In this document: piece after piece, positions 46,327 through 55,751 of the stretch
Layout of the letters: the number at the start of each line of letters is the position of its first letter
How positions within the stretch are numbered: the first letter of the stretch is position 1
Assembly (NCBI GenBank): GCA_947453195.1
Contig: CANGFO010000006.1
Coordinates: forward strand, 62,001-126,000
Length of the DNA: 64,000 nucleotides
Origin: Flavobacteriaceae bacterium
Lineage (GTDB): Bacteria; Bacteroidota; Bacteroidia; Flavobacteriales; Flavobacteriaceae
Reading direction: 5' to 3'
Notes under the pieces: generated by a model
What the model saw: only the letters and a program-made list of their open reading frames with translations
Database searches by the model: none
What the model was told of the DNA's origin: nothing
Translations under genes and position numbers: made by a program

Positions 46327-47538
46327 ATGAAAATTAGTATAACCATTTTACTTTTATTTAATGCACTTAATTTTTATTGCCAAAGCAAGGCAGAGGAATT
46401 AAGAGATTGCTCTTCACAGAAATATTATGTTGAAGATTTTAAAGGATCAATTGAATGCTTAGATAAATTAATTGCTTTAAATCCAAAAGATTCCTCTGCT
46501 TATAACAACCGTGGTTTAATTAAAGAAATTCTCAAAGATTATTGTGGGGCAATTAAAGACTATACTTTGCAAATGAATATCGACGCCACTTTTGCTGACA
46601 CCTACTTTTTTAGAGCCATGGCAAAAGACAAAATAAACGACATAAAAGGCGCTATTTTAGATTACAATAAAACCGTAGAATATGAACCTAAAAATTCAGA
46701 TGCGTACTATTTTAGAGGTCTGAATCAATTCAAATTGAAAAATAATAATGCAGCACTTAAAGATTATAAAAGAGCTTTAGAAAAAAGAGAAGATAATTAT
46801 ACTGTTTATGCTGATATTGGTTTAATCAAAGCGCAAAGCAAAAACTATAAATTAGCACTGAATTACTGTAACAAAGCAATTGCATTAGATAAAAGATGCG
46901 ATAAAGCTTACTATTATAAAGGTTGGATAAAAGCGCAACAAAATAAGTACTTTGAAGCCATTAAAGATTTTGAAATCGTACTAAATTACAATCCAAATCT
47001 CGAAAAAGAGTTAAACTATGGCAATTTAAAACTGAAATACAAAGGTTTTAAATTGGCACTATCAAAATATAATAAGGAGCTAAATTTTGAGAAAACAGAT
47101 AGCACTTATTTAAAAAGAGGGCTCTTAAATTATTATTTAAAGGATTACAAAAACACCATCCAAAACTTGAATAGAGCATTAGAATTGAATCCTAATTTGG
47201 CTGCTGCCCATATCTATAGAGCACAAGCTTTTGGAAAAACGAATCATACTTACGAAAGTATTTCCGATTATAAAAAATATTTAGAGTTTGATACTAAAAA
47301 CGACATAGCTTATTTTAATATGGCTTTAGAATATGAAAAAAACAAAGAATTAGATATTTCAATAGTAACAATATCTAAAGCAATTGAAATCAATCCATAC
47401 GATCCTGAATATTATCTAAAAAGAGGTCAGTTACTACTTAAATCTACTAATGGAATTAAGGGCTGTGAGGACGTTATTACATCAAAAAAGCTTGGAGGAA
47501 TATACCAATTTGACTATAAAAAATACAAATGCAAATAA
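46327..47538 (+). CDS. Exported tetratricopeptide-repeat protein
   Basis: The 403 residues have a short signal peptide (cleaved after NFYCQ). About ten TPR units follow (for example LNPKDSSAYNNRGLIKEILKDYCGAIKDY), and the end carries two cysteines. TPR solenoids bind other proteins; the partner is unknown. A TATTTTTG box lies at 46296-46303. The apbE gene follows immediately, so this is probably a two-gene operon. Confidence 0.85.
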   Translation: MKISITILLLFNALNFYCQSKAEELRDCSSQKYYVEDFKGSIECLDKLIALNPKDSSAYNNRGLIKEILKDYCGAIKDYTLQMNIDATFADTYFFRAMAKDKINDIKGAILDYNKTVEYEPKNSDAYYFRGLNQFKLKNNNAALKDYKRALEKREDNYTVYADIGLIKAQSKNYKLALNYCNKAIALDKRCDKAYYYKGWIKAQQNKYFEAIKDFEIVLNYNPNLEKELNYGNLKLKYKGFKLALSKYNKELNFEKTDSTYLKRGLLNYYLKDYKNTIQNLNRALELNPNLAAAHIYRAQAFGKTNHTYESISDYKKYLEFDTKNDIAYFNMALEYEKNKELDISIVTISKAIEINPYDPEYYLKRGQLLLKSTNGIKGCEDVITSKKLGGIYQFDYKKYKCK

Positions 47539-47543
47539 ATCCT

Positions 47544-48545
47544 ATGTATCATAAAATTAATTACCTCGTATTTTTTTTATTCTGCTCCATTTCTGGCATT
47601 GCACAAAAAGACCTTATGCTCGTAGAGGGATTTGCTCAAGGAACAACCTACCATATAACCTATTTGGATAATAACGAGCGATTTTTTAAAACTGAAATCG
47701 ATAGTATTTTGCATGATTTTGATTTATCGGTTTCTACCTACAACACAAATTCGATTATCTCTAAAATAAATACCAATCAAAAAAATATTATACTTGATAA
47801 GTATTTCATAAACTGTTTTACTAAAGCTAAAGAGGTCTACGAAAACACAAAAGGTGCTTTTGATCCAACCGTATATCCATTGGTAAATGCTTGGGGATTT
47901 GGACCAGGAAAAAAAGAAAAAATAGAACCAAAAAAAATTGATAGTATTCTAAAATTTGTAGGATTTGACTTAATTGAATTAAAGGAAAACAAAATCATCA
48001 AAAAAGATCCGAGAGTTTGTTTGGATTTTAATGCCTTTGCACAAGGTTATTCCGTAGATGTTGTTGCTGAGTTTTTAAATTATAAAGGGATAAGCTCCTA
48101 TATTGTTGAAATTGGTGGAGAAGTTTTTGCAAAAGGAAAAATGTTAGATGGATCCAATTGGGATATTGCCATTGAAAAACCAATAGACAATAAAGCAGCA
48201 GAAAATCCGGCTTTATTACATATTAATATAGATGGCTTTGCTATAGCAACCTCTGGAAATTATAGAAAATACACAATTGAAAACGGCATTAAATATGCAC
48301 ACCATATTGATCCTAAAACTGGATATCCTGCCAAAAACAATTTATTGAGTGTTTCTGTAATTTCAAATAAATGCATTACTTCGGATGCCAATGCCACCGC
48401 AATATTAGTAATGGGATTAGAAAAAGCAAAGAAGTTTCTAAATAAACATTCTGAACTAGATGCTCTTTTAATTTATTCGGATGACAAGGGAAATTATCAA
48501 TTTTATGAAACACCAAATTTTAATACATTTCGTATAAAAGAATAA
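47544..48545 (+). CDS. apbE: FAD:protein FMN transferase ApbE
   Basis: ApbE attaches FMN from FAD to a Thr in partner proteins in the periplasm, needing Mg2+. The 333 residues (counting from the ATG at 47544, after the TPR stop; an ATG at 47529 overlaps the TPR gene) have a signal peptide (ending GIAQ). Recognisable ApbE parts are AFDPTVYPLVNAWGFGP, LDFNAFAQGYSVDVV, VEIGGEVFAKG and KYAHHIDPKTGYPA. It faces the DUF2271 operon, whose terminal gene carries a TGAT motif. Confidence 0.94.
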   Translation: MYHKINYLVFFLFCSISGIAQKDLMLVEGFAQGTTYHITYLDNNERFFKTEIDSILHDFDLSVSTYNTNSIISKINTNQKNIILDKYFINCFTKAKEVYENTKGAFDPTVYPLVNAWGFGPGKKEKIEPKKIDSILKFVGFDLIELKENKIIKKDPRVCLDFNAFAQGYSVDVVAEFLNYKGISSYIVEIGGEVFAKGKMLDGSNWDIAIEKPIDNKAAENPALLHINIDGFAIATSGNYRKYTIENGIKYAHHIDPKTGYPAKNNLLSVSVISNKCITSDANATAILVMGLEKAKKFLNKHSELDALLIYSDDKGNYQFYETPNFNTFRIKE

Positions 48546-48576
48546 AAAAAGCATCCGAATACGGATGCTTTTTTTA
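48544..48576. terminator. Bidirectional terminator between apbE and the DUF2271 operon
   Basis: AAAAAAGCATCCG and CGGATGCTTTTTT form a perfect stem with an AATA loop. It serves both convergent units. Confidence 0.9.
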
Positions 48577-48594
48577 TTGATTAAATAGTTATTT

Positions 48595-49413
48595 CTATTT
48601 ATCTAAAACTACTTTATAACTTGAAGATCCTTTATCATCTGCTACATTAATGAAGTAAACTCCATTTGCATAACTAGATAAATCAATAGATTTGGTAGTA
48701 TCGGCTGTAGCGTTATCAATGTTTTCTTCATAAATGATTGCGCCTAATTCATTTGCAACCGTAATATTTTTTATTTGAGATTTTAAATCTAATTTAAAAA
48801 TTCCTTTTGAAGGATTTGGATATACAACCACCTCAGGTCCTTTTGAAAAATCGCTATTTGCAGCAACTTGAGGTGTCCAAGTTAAAGAAATTCCAGTAAA
48901 ATTAGTATCTGCCGTAACATCTGTTGTGTTAGTATATGCAGCAGGTCCTTTTACAAAAGGAAAATATCTAGTAACGGTAGCTGAACCATGTCCCCATGTT
49001 TCTTGAATACAAACTCTATAATTTCCATCAGGCTGTAATGTGGTTCCAGCATTATTTGTACCATCCCAAGTAACTGTTCTTGCAGCAAATGAAGTTTGTG
49101 TAGTTCCTGTTGTTGCACCTGTCGTACTAGAAGCTGATTTTGAAACCCATGTAGGCAAATGATCGTTTGTACCACCAGACCAATAACGTAATTTAGTTCT
49201 AACAAAAGTTGAAGTACCAGCAGTAGTACCTGCACCACAAGTAGCACAACTTTCAATCCAAACAGCTAATACATAAGCTCCGGAAGTCAAATAATTTCCA
49301 GTTGTATGCTTAGGCGTAGTAAAGGTAAAAGACATAGATCCTGCAGTTTGTGCATTCATTGTAGCTGAACAAATCAAAATAGCTACCAATACTAATTTGT
49401 AGATTTTTTTCAT
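48595..49413 (-). CDS. DUF2271 protein with T9SS sorting domain and TGAT motif
   Basis: The 272 residues start with a signal peptide (cleaved after MNAQ). A DUF2271 domain follows: YVLAVWIES, LPTWVSK, TVTWDGTNNAGTTLQPDGNYRVCIQETWGHGS and FTGISLTWTP. Near residues 98-101 is TGAT, in the place where related DUF2271 proteins have a flavinylation-like motif. A pair CATC lies at 56-59. The tail (VVYPNPSKGIFKLDLK to YANGVYFINVADDKGSSSYKVVLDK) is a T9SS type A domain. It is inferred to be a secreted flavoprotein modified by ApbE. Confidence 0.85.
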   Translation of the reverse strand: MKKIYKLVLVAILICSATMNAQTAGSMSFTFTTPKHTTGNYLTSGAYVLAVWIESCATCGAGTTAGTSTFVRTKLRYWSGGTNDHLPTWVSKSASSTTGATTGTTQTSFAARTVTWDGTNNAGTTLQPDGNYRVCIQETWGHGSATVTRYFPFVKGPAAYTNTTDVTADTNFTGISLTWTPQVAANSDFSKGPEVVVYPNPSKGIFKLDLKSQIKNITVANELGAIIYEENIDNATADTTKSIDLSSYANGVYFINVADDKGSSSYKVVLDK

Positions 49414-49447
49414 AATCATTCTTTAGTTTAAATATTTAATTTATCTA

Positions 49448-49978
49448 TTATTTATTTTCTAATTCTAATTTAACTGAAATCTTAGCAGTTTCCGCAAGTG
49501 TTTTCTTAGCCATAGCAGGAACTTCCAATTTGTAATCATTTAATTTAATTACAAAAGTACCAGCGATTGCAGTTTTTGCTCCAGCAGTAACAGTCATTTT
49601 AGTTTTTACTTTATTAGCTACTCCATGAATAGTTAATTCTCCTTCAACATCATAAGATCCTGATTTACCATCATACCCAACTACTTTACCTTTAAAACTA
49701 GTTTTTGGAAATTTATCGCTTTCCATATAGTTCTCATTGTAATGCTCTTCCATTAAAGGAGATTTGAATTTAAATGATTTCACTAAACCTTGCACAACAA
49801 GATCACCAGTAGCTTTATCAAAAATGGAAGAAACGGTATTGCTCACTGCTACAACAGGATCCATAGCTCCAGGAACAGTTGCATCAAATTTGATTTCACC
49901 CGAACGCGTTATCATTTTTTGAGAAAAACCAACTGTTGCAAAAGCGAAACATACGATAGTTAAAATTATTTTTTTCAT
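49448..49978 (-). CDS. YceI-family periplasmic protein
   Basis: The 176 residues have a signal peptide (cleaved after GFSQ). A single YceI lipocalin-like domain follows (IKFDATVPG, NYMESDKFPKTSFKGKVVGYDG, VEGELTIHGVANKVKTKMTV). YceI proteins bind polyisoprenoids, sometimes quinones. The gene is fourth in the five-gene minus-strand operon, 34 bases before the DUF2271 gene. Confidence 0.92.
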   Translation of the reverse strand: MKKIILTIVCFAFATVGFSQKMITRSGEIKFDATVPGAMDPVVAVSNTVSSIFDKATGDLVVQGLVKSFKFKSPLMEEHYNENYMESDKFPKTSFKGKVVGYDGKSGSYDVEGELTIHGVANKVKTKMTVTAGAKTAIAGTFVIKLNDYKLEVPAMAKKTLAETAKISVKLELENK

Positions 49979-50003
49979 GATATTTTTTATTTATTAAGTT
50001 GGA

Positions 50004-50399
50004 TTAATTTTCTTGGTAACCTTGCTCTATCCAATTTTTAATTGTGTTAATGCTTCCATTTGATAATGGCGCATCACTTTTTGGCATTCTATCTGAAGTA
50101 CATGAACTAGATTGAACACTACATAACAAACTTGGAACACCAGAACCTTGTGAATATCCATTAGCCCCATTATCTAATTGGTAATCTTTAATATTTTGAT
50201 AGGTATCTAATTCCGGAAAATTACCTTGCCCATTTTGTGAATGACAATTAACACATTTAGAATCCATTAATGGTTTAATATTCTTCGTGTAAGTCGGGTT
50301 AGAAACAATTCCTTCTAAATCTTGTTGTGTTCTAGAATCGCAAGAAACAAAAAATGCAACTCCTAACATCAATACTATAATTAATTTTATATTTTTCAT
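50004..50399 (-). CDS. Lipoprotein cytochrome c (one haem)
   Basis: The 131 residues have a lipobox (GVAFFVSC) and one CXXCH site (KCVNCHS) for covalent haem. Two further cysteine pairs are at LLCSVQSSSC and one axial methionine candidate is MPKSD. This is a small c-type cytochrome anchored in the envelope, an electron carrier. It lies between the DUF5777 and YceI genes with 12- and 25-base gaps. Confidence 0.88.
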   Translation of the reverse strand: MKNIKLIIVLMLGVAFFVSCDSRTQQDLEGIVSNPTYTKNIKPLMDSKCVNCHSQNGQGNFPELDTYQNIKDYQLDNGANGYSQGSGVPSLLCSVQSSSCTSDRMPKSDAPLSNGSINTIKNWIEQGYQEN

Positions 50400-50411
50400 A
50401 TCTTATTTATA

Positions 50412-51281
50412 TTAAAAAACTCTATACATGTTAAATCCAAAGAATATTCCTTTTCCTTGAGTGATACCTGATGCAGTTGTATAATAAGCTACATCATTCA
50501 TTGTTTGACTATTAGATAATACTAACTGAAATACATGTCCACCTGTCTCAATATCTAAACCTAAAGTAATTGGATTGTGGTATGTGAAATCATAAGCCTC
50601 TGGTAGATTTAATCTTGCAGCATAATCTAAGTTAAGACTTAATCTTTTTGATAATTTACATCGCGCACCAGCACCCAATAAATAAGTGTTTTTTTGCTCA
50701 GTAAGCTCATCGTATAGATTTTTATGAACTAAAATAGGATTCACTAATACCGAAAGTGAATTGTTAATTTTTCTAGAAACAATTAATTGAGTGGTATAAG
50801 CTAATCGATCGTTGTTTTTTAAATCTGGAAATAAATCTGTTTTTAAATCACTTCTAATATCCATAGTATTGTATCCAACAATAGTAACCGGGAAACCACC
50901 ATCTTCTTGATTAGCTAATTTGTATTTCGCAGCCAACTCATATGTTTTTTGATACGTTTGTCTAGATAAACCAAGGGAAAGCCAATTGGTTACTCCATAA
51001 ATTCCACCTAATTTAGTGTAAGCGTTATCCAATCCAAAAAAGTTATTTGCTCCATTTGTTAAATCTCCAAAACGGTGTGATACCAAAAAGTAGAATTCCC
51101 CTTTAGCGGGTAATTTAGTAGATTGCATGTTAGCCACTTGCAAACCTTTAAAGGCTGCAGAGGCAATTTCTTTCGTATCTGATTTAGTCGCATTTAATTC
51201 GTTCATCAAATCATCTTGTGCATTGGCAAAGCCAAAACAAAAAAGAAAGAAAACTGAAAGTGTGATTTTTAGTAATTTCAT
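50412..51281 (-). CDS. DUF5777 outer-membrane beta-barrel protein
   Basis: The 289 residues have a signal peptide (cleaved after NAQ) followed by a repeat of amphipathic strands. Recognisable DUF5777 parts are LPAKGEFYFLVSHRFGDLTNG and ITQGKGIFFGFNMYRVF at the C-terminus. The family is a barrel of unknown role that is often encoded beside haem proteins. It is the second gene of the operon. Confidence 0.82.
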   Translation of the reverse strand: MKLLKITLSVFFLFCFGFANAQDDLMNELNATKSDTKEIASAAFKGLQVANMQSTKLPAKGEFYFLVSHRFGDLTNGANNFFGLDNAYTKLGGIYGVTNWLSLGLSRQTYQKTYELAAKYKLANQEDGGFPVTIVGYNTMDIRSDLKTDLFPDLKNNDRLAYTTQLIVSRKINNSLSVLVNPILVHKNLYDELTEQKNTYLLGAGARCKLSKRLSLNLDYAARLNLPEAYDFTYHNPITLGLDIETGGHVFQLVLSNSQTMNDVAYYTTASGITQGKGIFFGFNMYRVF

Positions 51282-51292
51282 TTTTAATTAAG

Positions 51293-51700
51293 TTATTTAT
51301 TTATTGAACATTGATCCATATTTACGCTCCCCATTAGGTCATCAAAACCAATCACTCGGCCTTTAACCGATACCGTTTGACCAACAGCTAATGAAGCATC
51401 TGCAGCAGTAAAACCACATACTACAACTTCATCCAAAATAACCTCTTTACCATTAATAGAAGTTATGGAACCAGAGATTACAACAGGTTTTTCAAGATAT
51501 TTTTTGTTTGCCTCTGCTTCTTTTGTAGTGAACTCAGCAACAATATCTTTAGCTTTTAGAGTAAATGCAGTCTCTTCTGATTGCAAATCTCTTTTTCCCA
51601 TATTGTTAACTAGGTAATCTTTAATCTTAGGACCAGCAATAATGCCTCCTAATAGTAATATACCCACAATAATTAAAATTGTTTTCATTTTTTTATTCAT
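51293..51700 (-). CDS. Membrane-anchored OB-fold (tRNA_anti-like) protein
   Basis: The 135 residues have one N-terminal membrane helix (about 6-24) and then an OB-fold-like periplasmic domain with two cysteines (EVVVCGFTAADAS and VNMDQCSINK). It matches the tRNA_anti-like family, whose role is unknown. It is the first gene of the five-gene operon, with a TATATTTG box at the complement of 51740-51747 and an AT-rich dyad between that box and the start. Confidence 0.72.
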   Translation of the reverse strand: MNKKMKTILIIVGILLLGGIIAGPKIKDYLVNNMGKRDLQSEETAFTLKAKDIVAEFTTKEAEANKKYLEKPVVISGSITSINGKEVILDEVVVCGFTAADASLAVGQTVSVKGRVIGFDDLMGSVNMDQCSINK

Positions 51701-51739
51701 ATCAATTTACAAATAGTTATATTAATTTTTTAATTAATA

Positions 51740-51747
51740 CAAATATA
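51740..51747 (-). promoter_or_regulatory. -7 box of the DUF2271-cytochrome operon
   Basis: On the minus strand TATATTTG matches TAnnTTTG, about 40 bases before the first ATG. A TTG at the usual distance is not seen, so it may need an activator. Confidence 0.5.
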
Positions 51748-51796
51748 CACTTTGCCCTGATTTCATTGTGAAAACTTCCTTAATATTTTCTTAAAA

Positions 51797-53980
51797 TTAG
51801 AGCGTTAACAAGCCGTTTTGCTTCAATAATTGCAATGGTTTAGAATACCAAAACAATTCAAAATCTTCAAAATTACTTTCGAAATCTGATTTCAAATGAC
51901 TAATTGTAATCAAAGAAGCTTTAGTTATTGAACATTTTTCAATCATAGCGATCAACCATTGTGCTTTATCTTCTTCTAAAGTAATTTGAAAAGTGTTGGT
52001 TTTTGTTTGAAAAGTCAATTCCATCATGTGCCAGCTCATTCCTTTTTTTGACTTGGTAAATGAAGTTACTTCTGGATTTATTCCTAGCCAAAAAACTTTA
52101 GCCGAAGGTTTGAAAGAAAAATCTTCGTCTTTTTCTAAACAAGAATAAATATAATCGGAGGCAATTTTAGTATTCGGAATTTTAAAATCAAACCAATCTT
52201 GCAAAGGATAATCAAAACACATTCCGTGCATAAAATTATATAAAGATTTCTTTAAGCCGAAGCTAAATTGCTCATGATCAATTCCTGTTTTATCTATAAA
52301 GTTAATGTCATTATTAGCGAATGAAATTTCATTTTGTTGAGGAATAACTCCAAATTCCTCTGGATTCAATCCCACAGGAGAATGTGCCGTCATGGCAAAT
52401 TGATGCCAAAAACCAGATTGGATAATTCCTAATTCAAACATTTGACGCACCATCTCCAAACTATCAATTGTCTCCTGAATGGTTTGCGTTGGGTAGCCAT
52501 ACATTAAATAAGCATGAACCATTATGCCGCTTTCAGTGAAATTTCGCGTTACTTGGGCAACTTGGGCAACCGAAACTCCTTTTTGAATTAAATCTAAAAG
52601 TCGATCTGAAGCTACCTCTAGTCCTCCTGAAACCGCAATACAACCCGATTCTTTCAATAAACATGCTAAATCAGCTGTGAAACTTTTTTCAAATCGAATG
52701 TTGGTCCACCAAGTGACTACCAATTTTCTTCTAATAATTTCTAAAGCTACTTCTCGCATTAAAGCAGGTGGAGCTGCTTCATCAACAAAATGAAAGCCAG
52801 TCTCTCCAGTTTGTAAAATGAGTGCTTCCATCCTATCCACAATAGTTTTGGCAGCAACTGGTTCGTATAATTTGATATAATCTAAAGAAACATCACAAAA
52901 AGTGCATTTACCCCAATAACAACCGTGCGCCATGGTAAGTTTATTCCACCTGCCGTCACTCCACAAACTATGCATTGGATTGGCAATTTCAATCACCGAA
53001 ATATACTTATCCAAAAGCAAATCAGAATAATCAGGGGTGCCAACTTGACTTTGTTTATAATCCGGTTTAGTCGTGTTATTCTTATAAGAAACTTTTCCGT
53101 TTTCTAATATAAATGTTCGTTTTAATTCAATTTCGGCAGGCTCAATTTGACCTACTGAATTGTAAATTAATTCCAAAGGGAGTTCTCCATCATCTAAAGA
53201 AATAAAATCGAAGAATTCAAAAACGAGTTCGTCTTTCAATTCTCGAAGTTCGGTATTGGGAAACCCACCACCCATTGCAATTTTGCAATTCGGAAAATTT
53301 GATTTTATGAATTGGGCACACCTAAATGCACTATATAAATTCCCCGGAAAAGGAACGGTGAAACAAACTAATTTAGGTTGGATTTCATTTATCCTTTCCT
53401 CTAATATCTTTAAAGTAATTCGGTCAATATAAGTTGGTTGTTTTTGCAAATGCAAATACAATTCATCAAAAGAGTTGGCGCTTCTACCCAAGCGCTCGGC
53501 GTACCTACTGAATCCAAAATTTCCATCAACGCACTCTACAATATAATCAGATAAATCTTCAAGATATAAAGTAGCCAGATGCTTTGCTTTATCTTGCATT
53601 CCCATGTTTCCAAACGCCCATTCCATATCATCTAATTGATTAAAACGGGATGCTTCTGGAAGGAAATTTCCGCTACAAATAGTTCGCGCCAAGGACTGAT
53701 TTTTTCCTTGCAAAAAAGAAACAACCGAATCGATTGTATTACAATACTCTTCTTTTAAGGAATAAATTCTGTTTGAATTAGCAGACTTAGAATTTGAATC
53801 AACTTGAAATAAAGTTGTTAAACCTTCTTTTGAAAATAATTCAAGAATAACTTCTATTCCCAAATCCATTTGAAAAGACTCAATACTTTTGGTATTCAAA
53901 AAACCTTTTATATAAGCCGATGCAGGATACGGCGTATTTAGTTGGGTAAAAGGAGGAGTTATTATTAGAATATCTTTCAA
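51797..53980 (-). CDS. B12-binding radical SAM protein
   Basis: The 727 residues have an N-terminal B12-binding-like part (LIITPPFTQLNTPYPASAYIKGFL, then VCFTVPFPGNLYSAFRCAQFIK) and a radical SAM core whose cluster motif is CYWGKCTFC, a CX4CX2C spacing. The C-terminal 150 residues are unrecognised. No substrate is evident and no partner peptide gene is adjacent. It is divergent from bshC. Confidence 0.85.
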   Translation of the reverse strand: MKDILIITPPFTQLNTPYPASAYIKGFLNTKSIESFQMDLGIEVILELFSKEGLTTLFQVDSNSKSANSNRIYSLKEEYCNTIDSVVSFLQGKNQSLARTICSGNFLPEASRFNQLDDMEWAFGNMGMQDKAKHLATLYLEDLSDYIVECVDGNFGFSRYAERLGRSANSFDELYLHLQKQPTYIDRITLKILEERINEIQPKLVCFTVPFPGNLYSAFRCAQFIKSNFPNCKIAMGGGFPNTELRELKDELVFEFFDFISLDDGELPLELIYNSVGQIEPAEIELKRTFILENGKVSYKNNTTKPDYKQSQVGTPDYSDLLLDKYISVIEIANPMHSLWSDGRWNKLTMAHGCYWGKCTFCDVSLDYIKLYEPVAAKTIVDRMEALILQTGETGFHFVDEAAPPALMREVALEIIRRKLVVTWWTNIRFEKSFTADLACLLKESGCIAVSGGLEVASDRLLDLIQKGVSVAQVAQVTRNFTESGIMVHAYLMYGYPTQTIQETIDSLEMVRQMFELGIIQSGFWHQFAMTAHSPVGLNPEEFGVIPQQNEISFANNDINFIDKTGIDHEQFSFGLKKSLYNFMHGMCFDYPLQDWFDFKIPNTKIASDYIYSCLEKDEDFSFKPSAKVFWLGINPEVTSFTKSKKGMSWHMMELTFQTKTNTFQITLEEDKAQWLIAMIEKCSITKASLITISHLKSDFESNFEDFELFWYSKPLQLLKQNGLLTL

Positions 53981-54046
53981 TTGAATTCATTTTTTCGAAA
54001 GTAAAAATACTAATTTAGTAACAACTATTTTCTAATCAAATTGAAT

Positions 54047-54079
54047 TTGTAAAATGAATTTGAATTTTAAGTATTTTTG
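54047..54079 (+). promoter_or_regulatory. Promoter of bshC
   Basis: TTG (54047-54049), a 22-base spacer and TATTTTTG (54072-54079) precede the ATG at 54094 by 14 bases. Confidence 0.75.
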
Positions 54080-54093
54080 CAAAAAACAAAATA

Positions 54094-55683
54094 ATGCCAA
54101 CAGATTGTATAAGTTATCAAAAATCGGGATATTTCTCTAAATTAATCGTTGATTATTTAGATGAAAAGTCAGAGCTAAAGCCATTTTACAATCGGTTTCC
54201 AAAAATTGAAAATTTCAAGGATCAAATAGCCGAAAAACAACAGAATTTCCCTCATGAAAACCGGAAATTATTAGTTGCCGAACTTGAAAAACAATATTTA
54301 AATTTTGATATTTCAGAAGAAACTCAAAAAAACATTCAACTTTTAAAAAGCAATAATGCGTTTACCATAACCACAGGCCACCAATTAAATTTATTCACAG
54401 GTCCGTTGTATTTTATCTACAAAATTGTTTCGACAATTAACCTTTGCAAACAATTAAAAAAAAACTATCCCAATCAAGATTTTGTACCTGTTTATTGGAT
54501 GGCCTCCGAAGACCATGATTATGAGGAAATTAATTATTTTAATTTCAAAAACAACAAAATCCAATGGGAAAAAGAATGCAAAGGACCCGTTGGGAGATTA
54601 GCAACTTCGGGATTAGAAGAATTACTTGATACATTTACCAAAGAATTAGGAACAAGTGAAAATGCGAAATACCTTATAGATTTATTTACTAAATCGTATT
54701 TAGAGCACTCTAATTTGGCTGCTGCAACACGTTATTTAGCCAATGAATTATTTAAAGAGGAAGGATTAGTGATAGTTGATGGGGATTCGGCTGAATTAAA
54801 GAAAATAGTCGCACCCTTTATAAAAGAAGAACTGCTTCATCAAACTTCCTTTGAAAAAGTAACTAAAACAGCTACTCAATTATCGGAATATAAAATACAA
54901 GTTAATCCCAGAGAAATCAATCTCTTTTACATTGAAGATGATTTACGTGAACGTATCCTATTAGAAAACGGAACCTACAAAGTAAACAATACGACCATCA
55001 CTTTCACACAAAATGAAATTCTAAATGAATTAGAAAATCATCCTGAAAAATTTAGCCCAAATGTAATCTTAAGACCTTTATATCAAGAAGTGGTTTTGCC
55101 TAATTTATGCTATATTGGCGGAGGTGGTGAACTGGCCTATTGGTTGGAATTAAAATCAAATTTTGAAGCGAACAACATTACTTTTCCAATACTTTTATTA
55201 CGAAATTCGGTAGTAATTGCTACTACAAAACAAGCTGCAAAAGGATCCAAACTAGGAATCCGTTTTGGCGAATTATTTTTGAATCAACAGGAGTTAATCT
55301 CTCAAAAAACAAAAGAGGTTTCTAAATTTTCAATTGATTTTACAATGCAAAAAGAAGCTTTAGAAAATCAATTTAAAGAACTTAATGCTATCGCATTACA
55401 AACCGACAAATCATTTATTGGCGCAGTAAAAGCGCAAGAAGCCAAACAAATAAAAGGCCTAGAGAATTTAGAAAAACGATTATTAAAAGCTGAAAAACGT
55501 GTCCATACCGAATATTTAAAACAAATAATGGATTTACAAAACGAACTTTTCCCAAACCAAAGTTTACAGGAACGCAAATTGAATTTCAGCGAATTTTATT
55601 TAGAATACGGTGCTGACTTAATCCAAAAATTACTAACCGAATTAGAACCTTTAAAACAAGAATTCAAAGTAATCACATTCTAA
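54094..55683 (+). CDS. bshC: Bacillithiol biosynthesis cysteine-adding enzyme BshC
   Basis: BshC adds cysteine to glucosaminyl-malate in the last step of bacillithiol synthesis. The 529 residues have the Rossmann-type core (TITTGHQLNLFTGPLYFIYKI, YWMASEDHDYEEINYF) and the coiled-coil C-terminal region typical of BshC. SEDHDYEEI is a family hallmark. bshA and bshB are not in the window. ndk follows after 68 bases with its own promoter. Confidence 0.95.
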   Translation: MPTDCISYQKSGYFSKLIVDYLDEKSELKPFYNRFPKIENFKDQIAEKQQNFPHENRKLLVAELEKQYLNFDISEETQKNIQLLKSNNAFTITTGHQLNLFTGPLYFIYKIVSTINLCKQLKKNYPNQDFVPVYWMASEDHDYEEINYFNFKNNKIQWEKECKGPVGRLATSGLEELLDTFTKELGTSENAKYLIDLFTKSYLEHSNLAAATRYLANELFKEEGLVIVDGDSAELKKIVAPFIKEELLHQTSFEKVTKTATQLSEYKIQVNPREINLFYIEDDLRERILLENGTYKVNNTTITFTQNEILNELENHPEKFSPNVILRPLYQEVVLPNLCYIGGGGELAYWLELKSNFEANNITFPILLLRNSVVIATTKQAAKGSKLGIRFGELFLNQQELISQKTKEVSKFSIDFTMQKEALENQFKELNAIALQTDKSFIGAVKAQEAKQIKGLENLEKRLLKAEKRVHTEYLKQIMDLQNELFPNQSLQERKLNFSEFYLEYGADLIQKLLTELEPLKQEFKVITF

Positions 55684-55693
55684 CAGAGTTCCT

Positions 55694-55723
55694 TTGTTAA
55701 TCGCAAAAAAATGTCTATTTTTG
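55694..55723 (+). promoter_or_regulatory. Promoter of ndk
   Basis: TTG (55694-55696), a 19-base spacer and TATTTTTG (55716-55723) form a perfect match to the consensus. The start codon follows 28 bases later. Confidence 0.85.
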
Positions 55724-55751
55724 CACCAAAATTTAAAAATAATACAAAAAA

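Noticed and set aside
48951..49256. Open frame of 101 codons inside the DUF2271 gene
   Set aside because: Leu/Val/Gln-rich shadow of a Thr/Gly-rich gene on the same strand; no start context.
51721..51738. ATTAATT/AATTAAT dyad as operator of the DUF2271 operon
   Set aside because: Made only of A and T in an AT-rich leader, so a chance dyad is likely; kept only as a remark.
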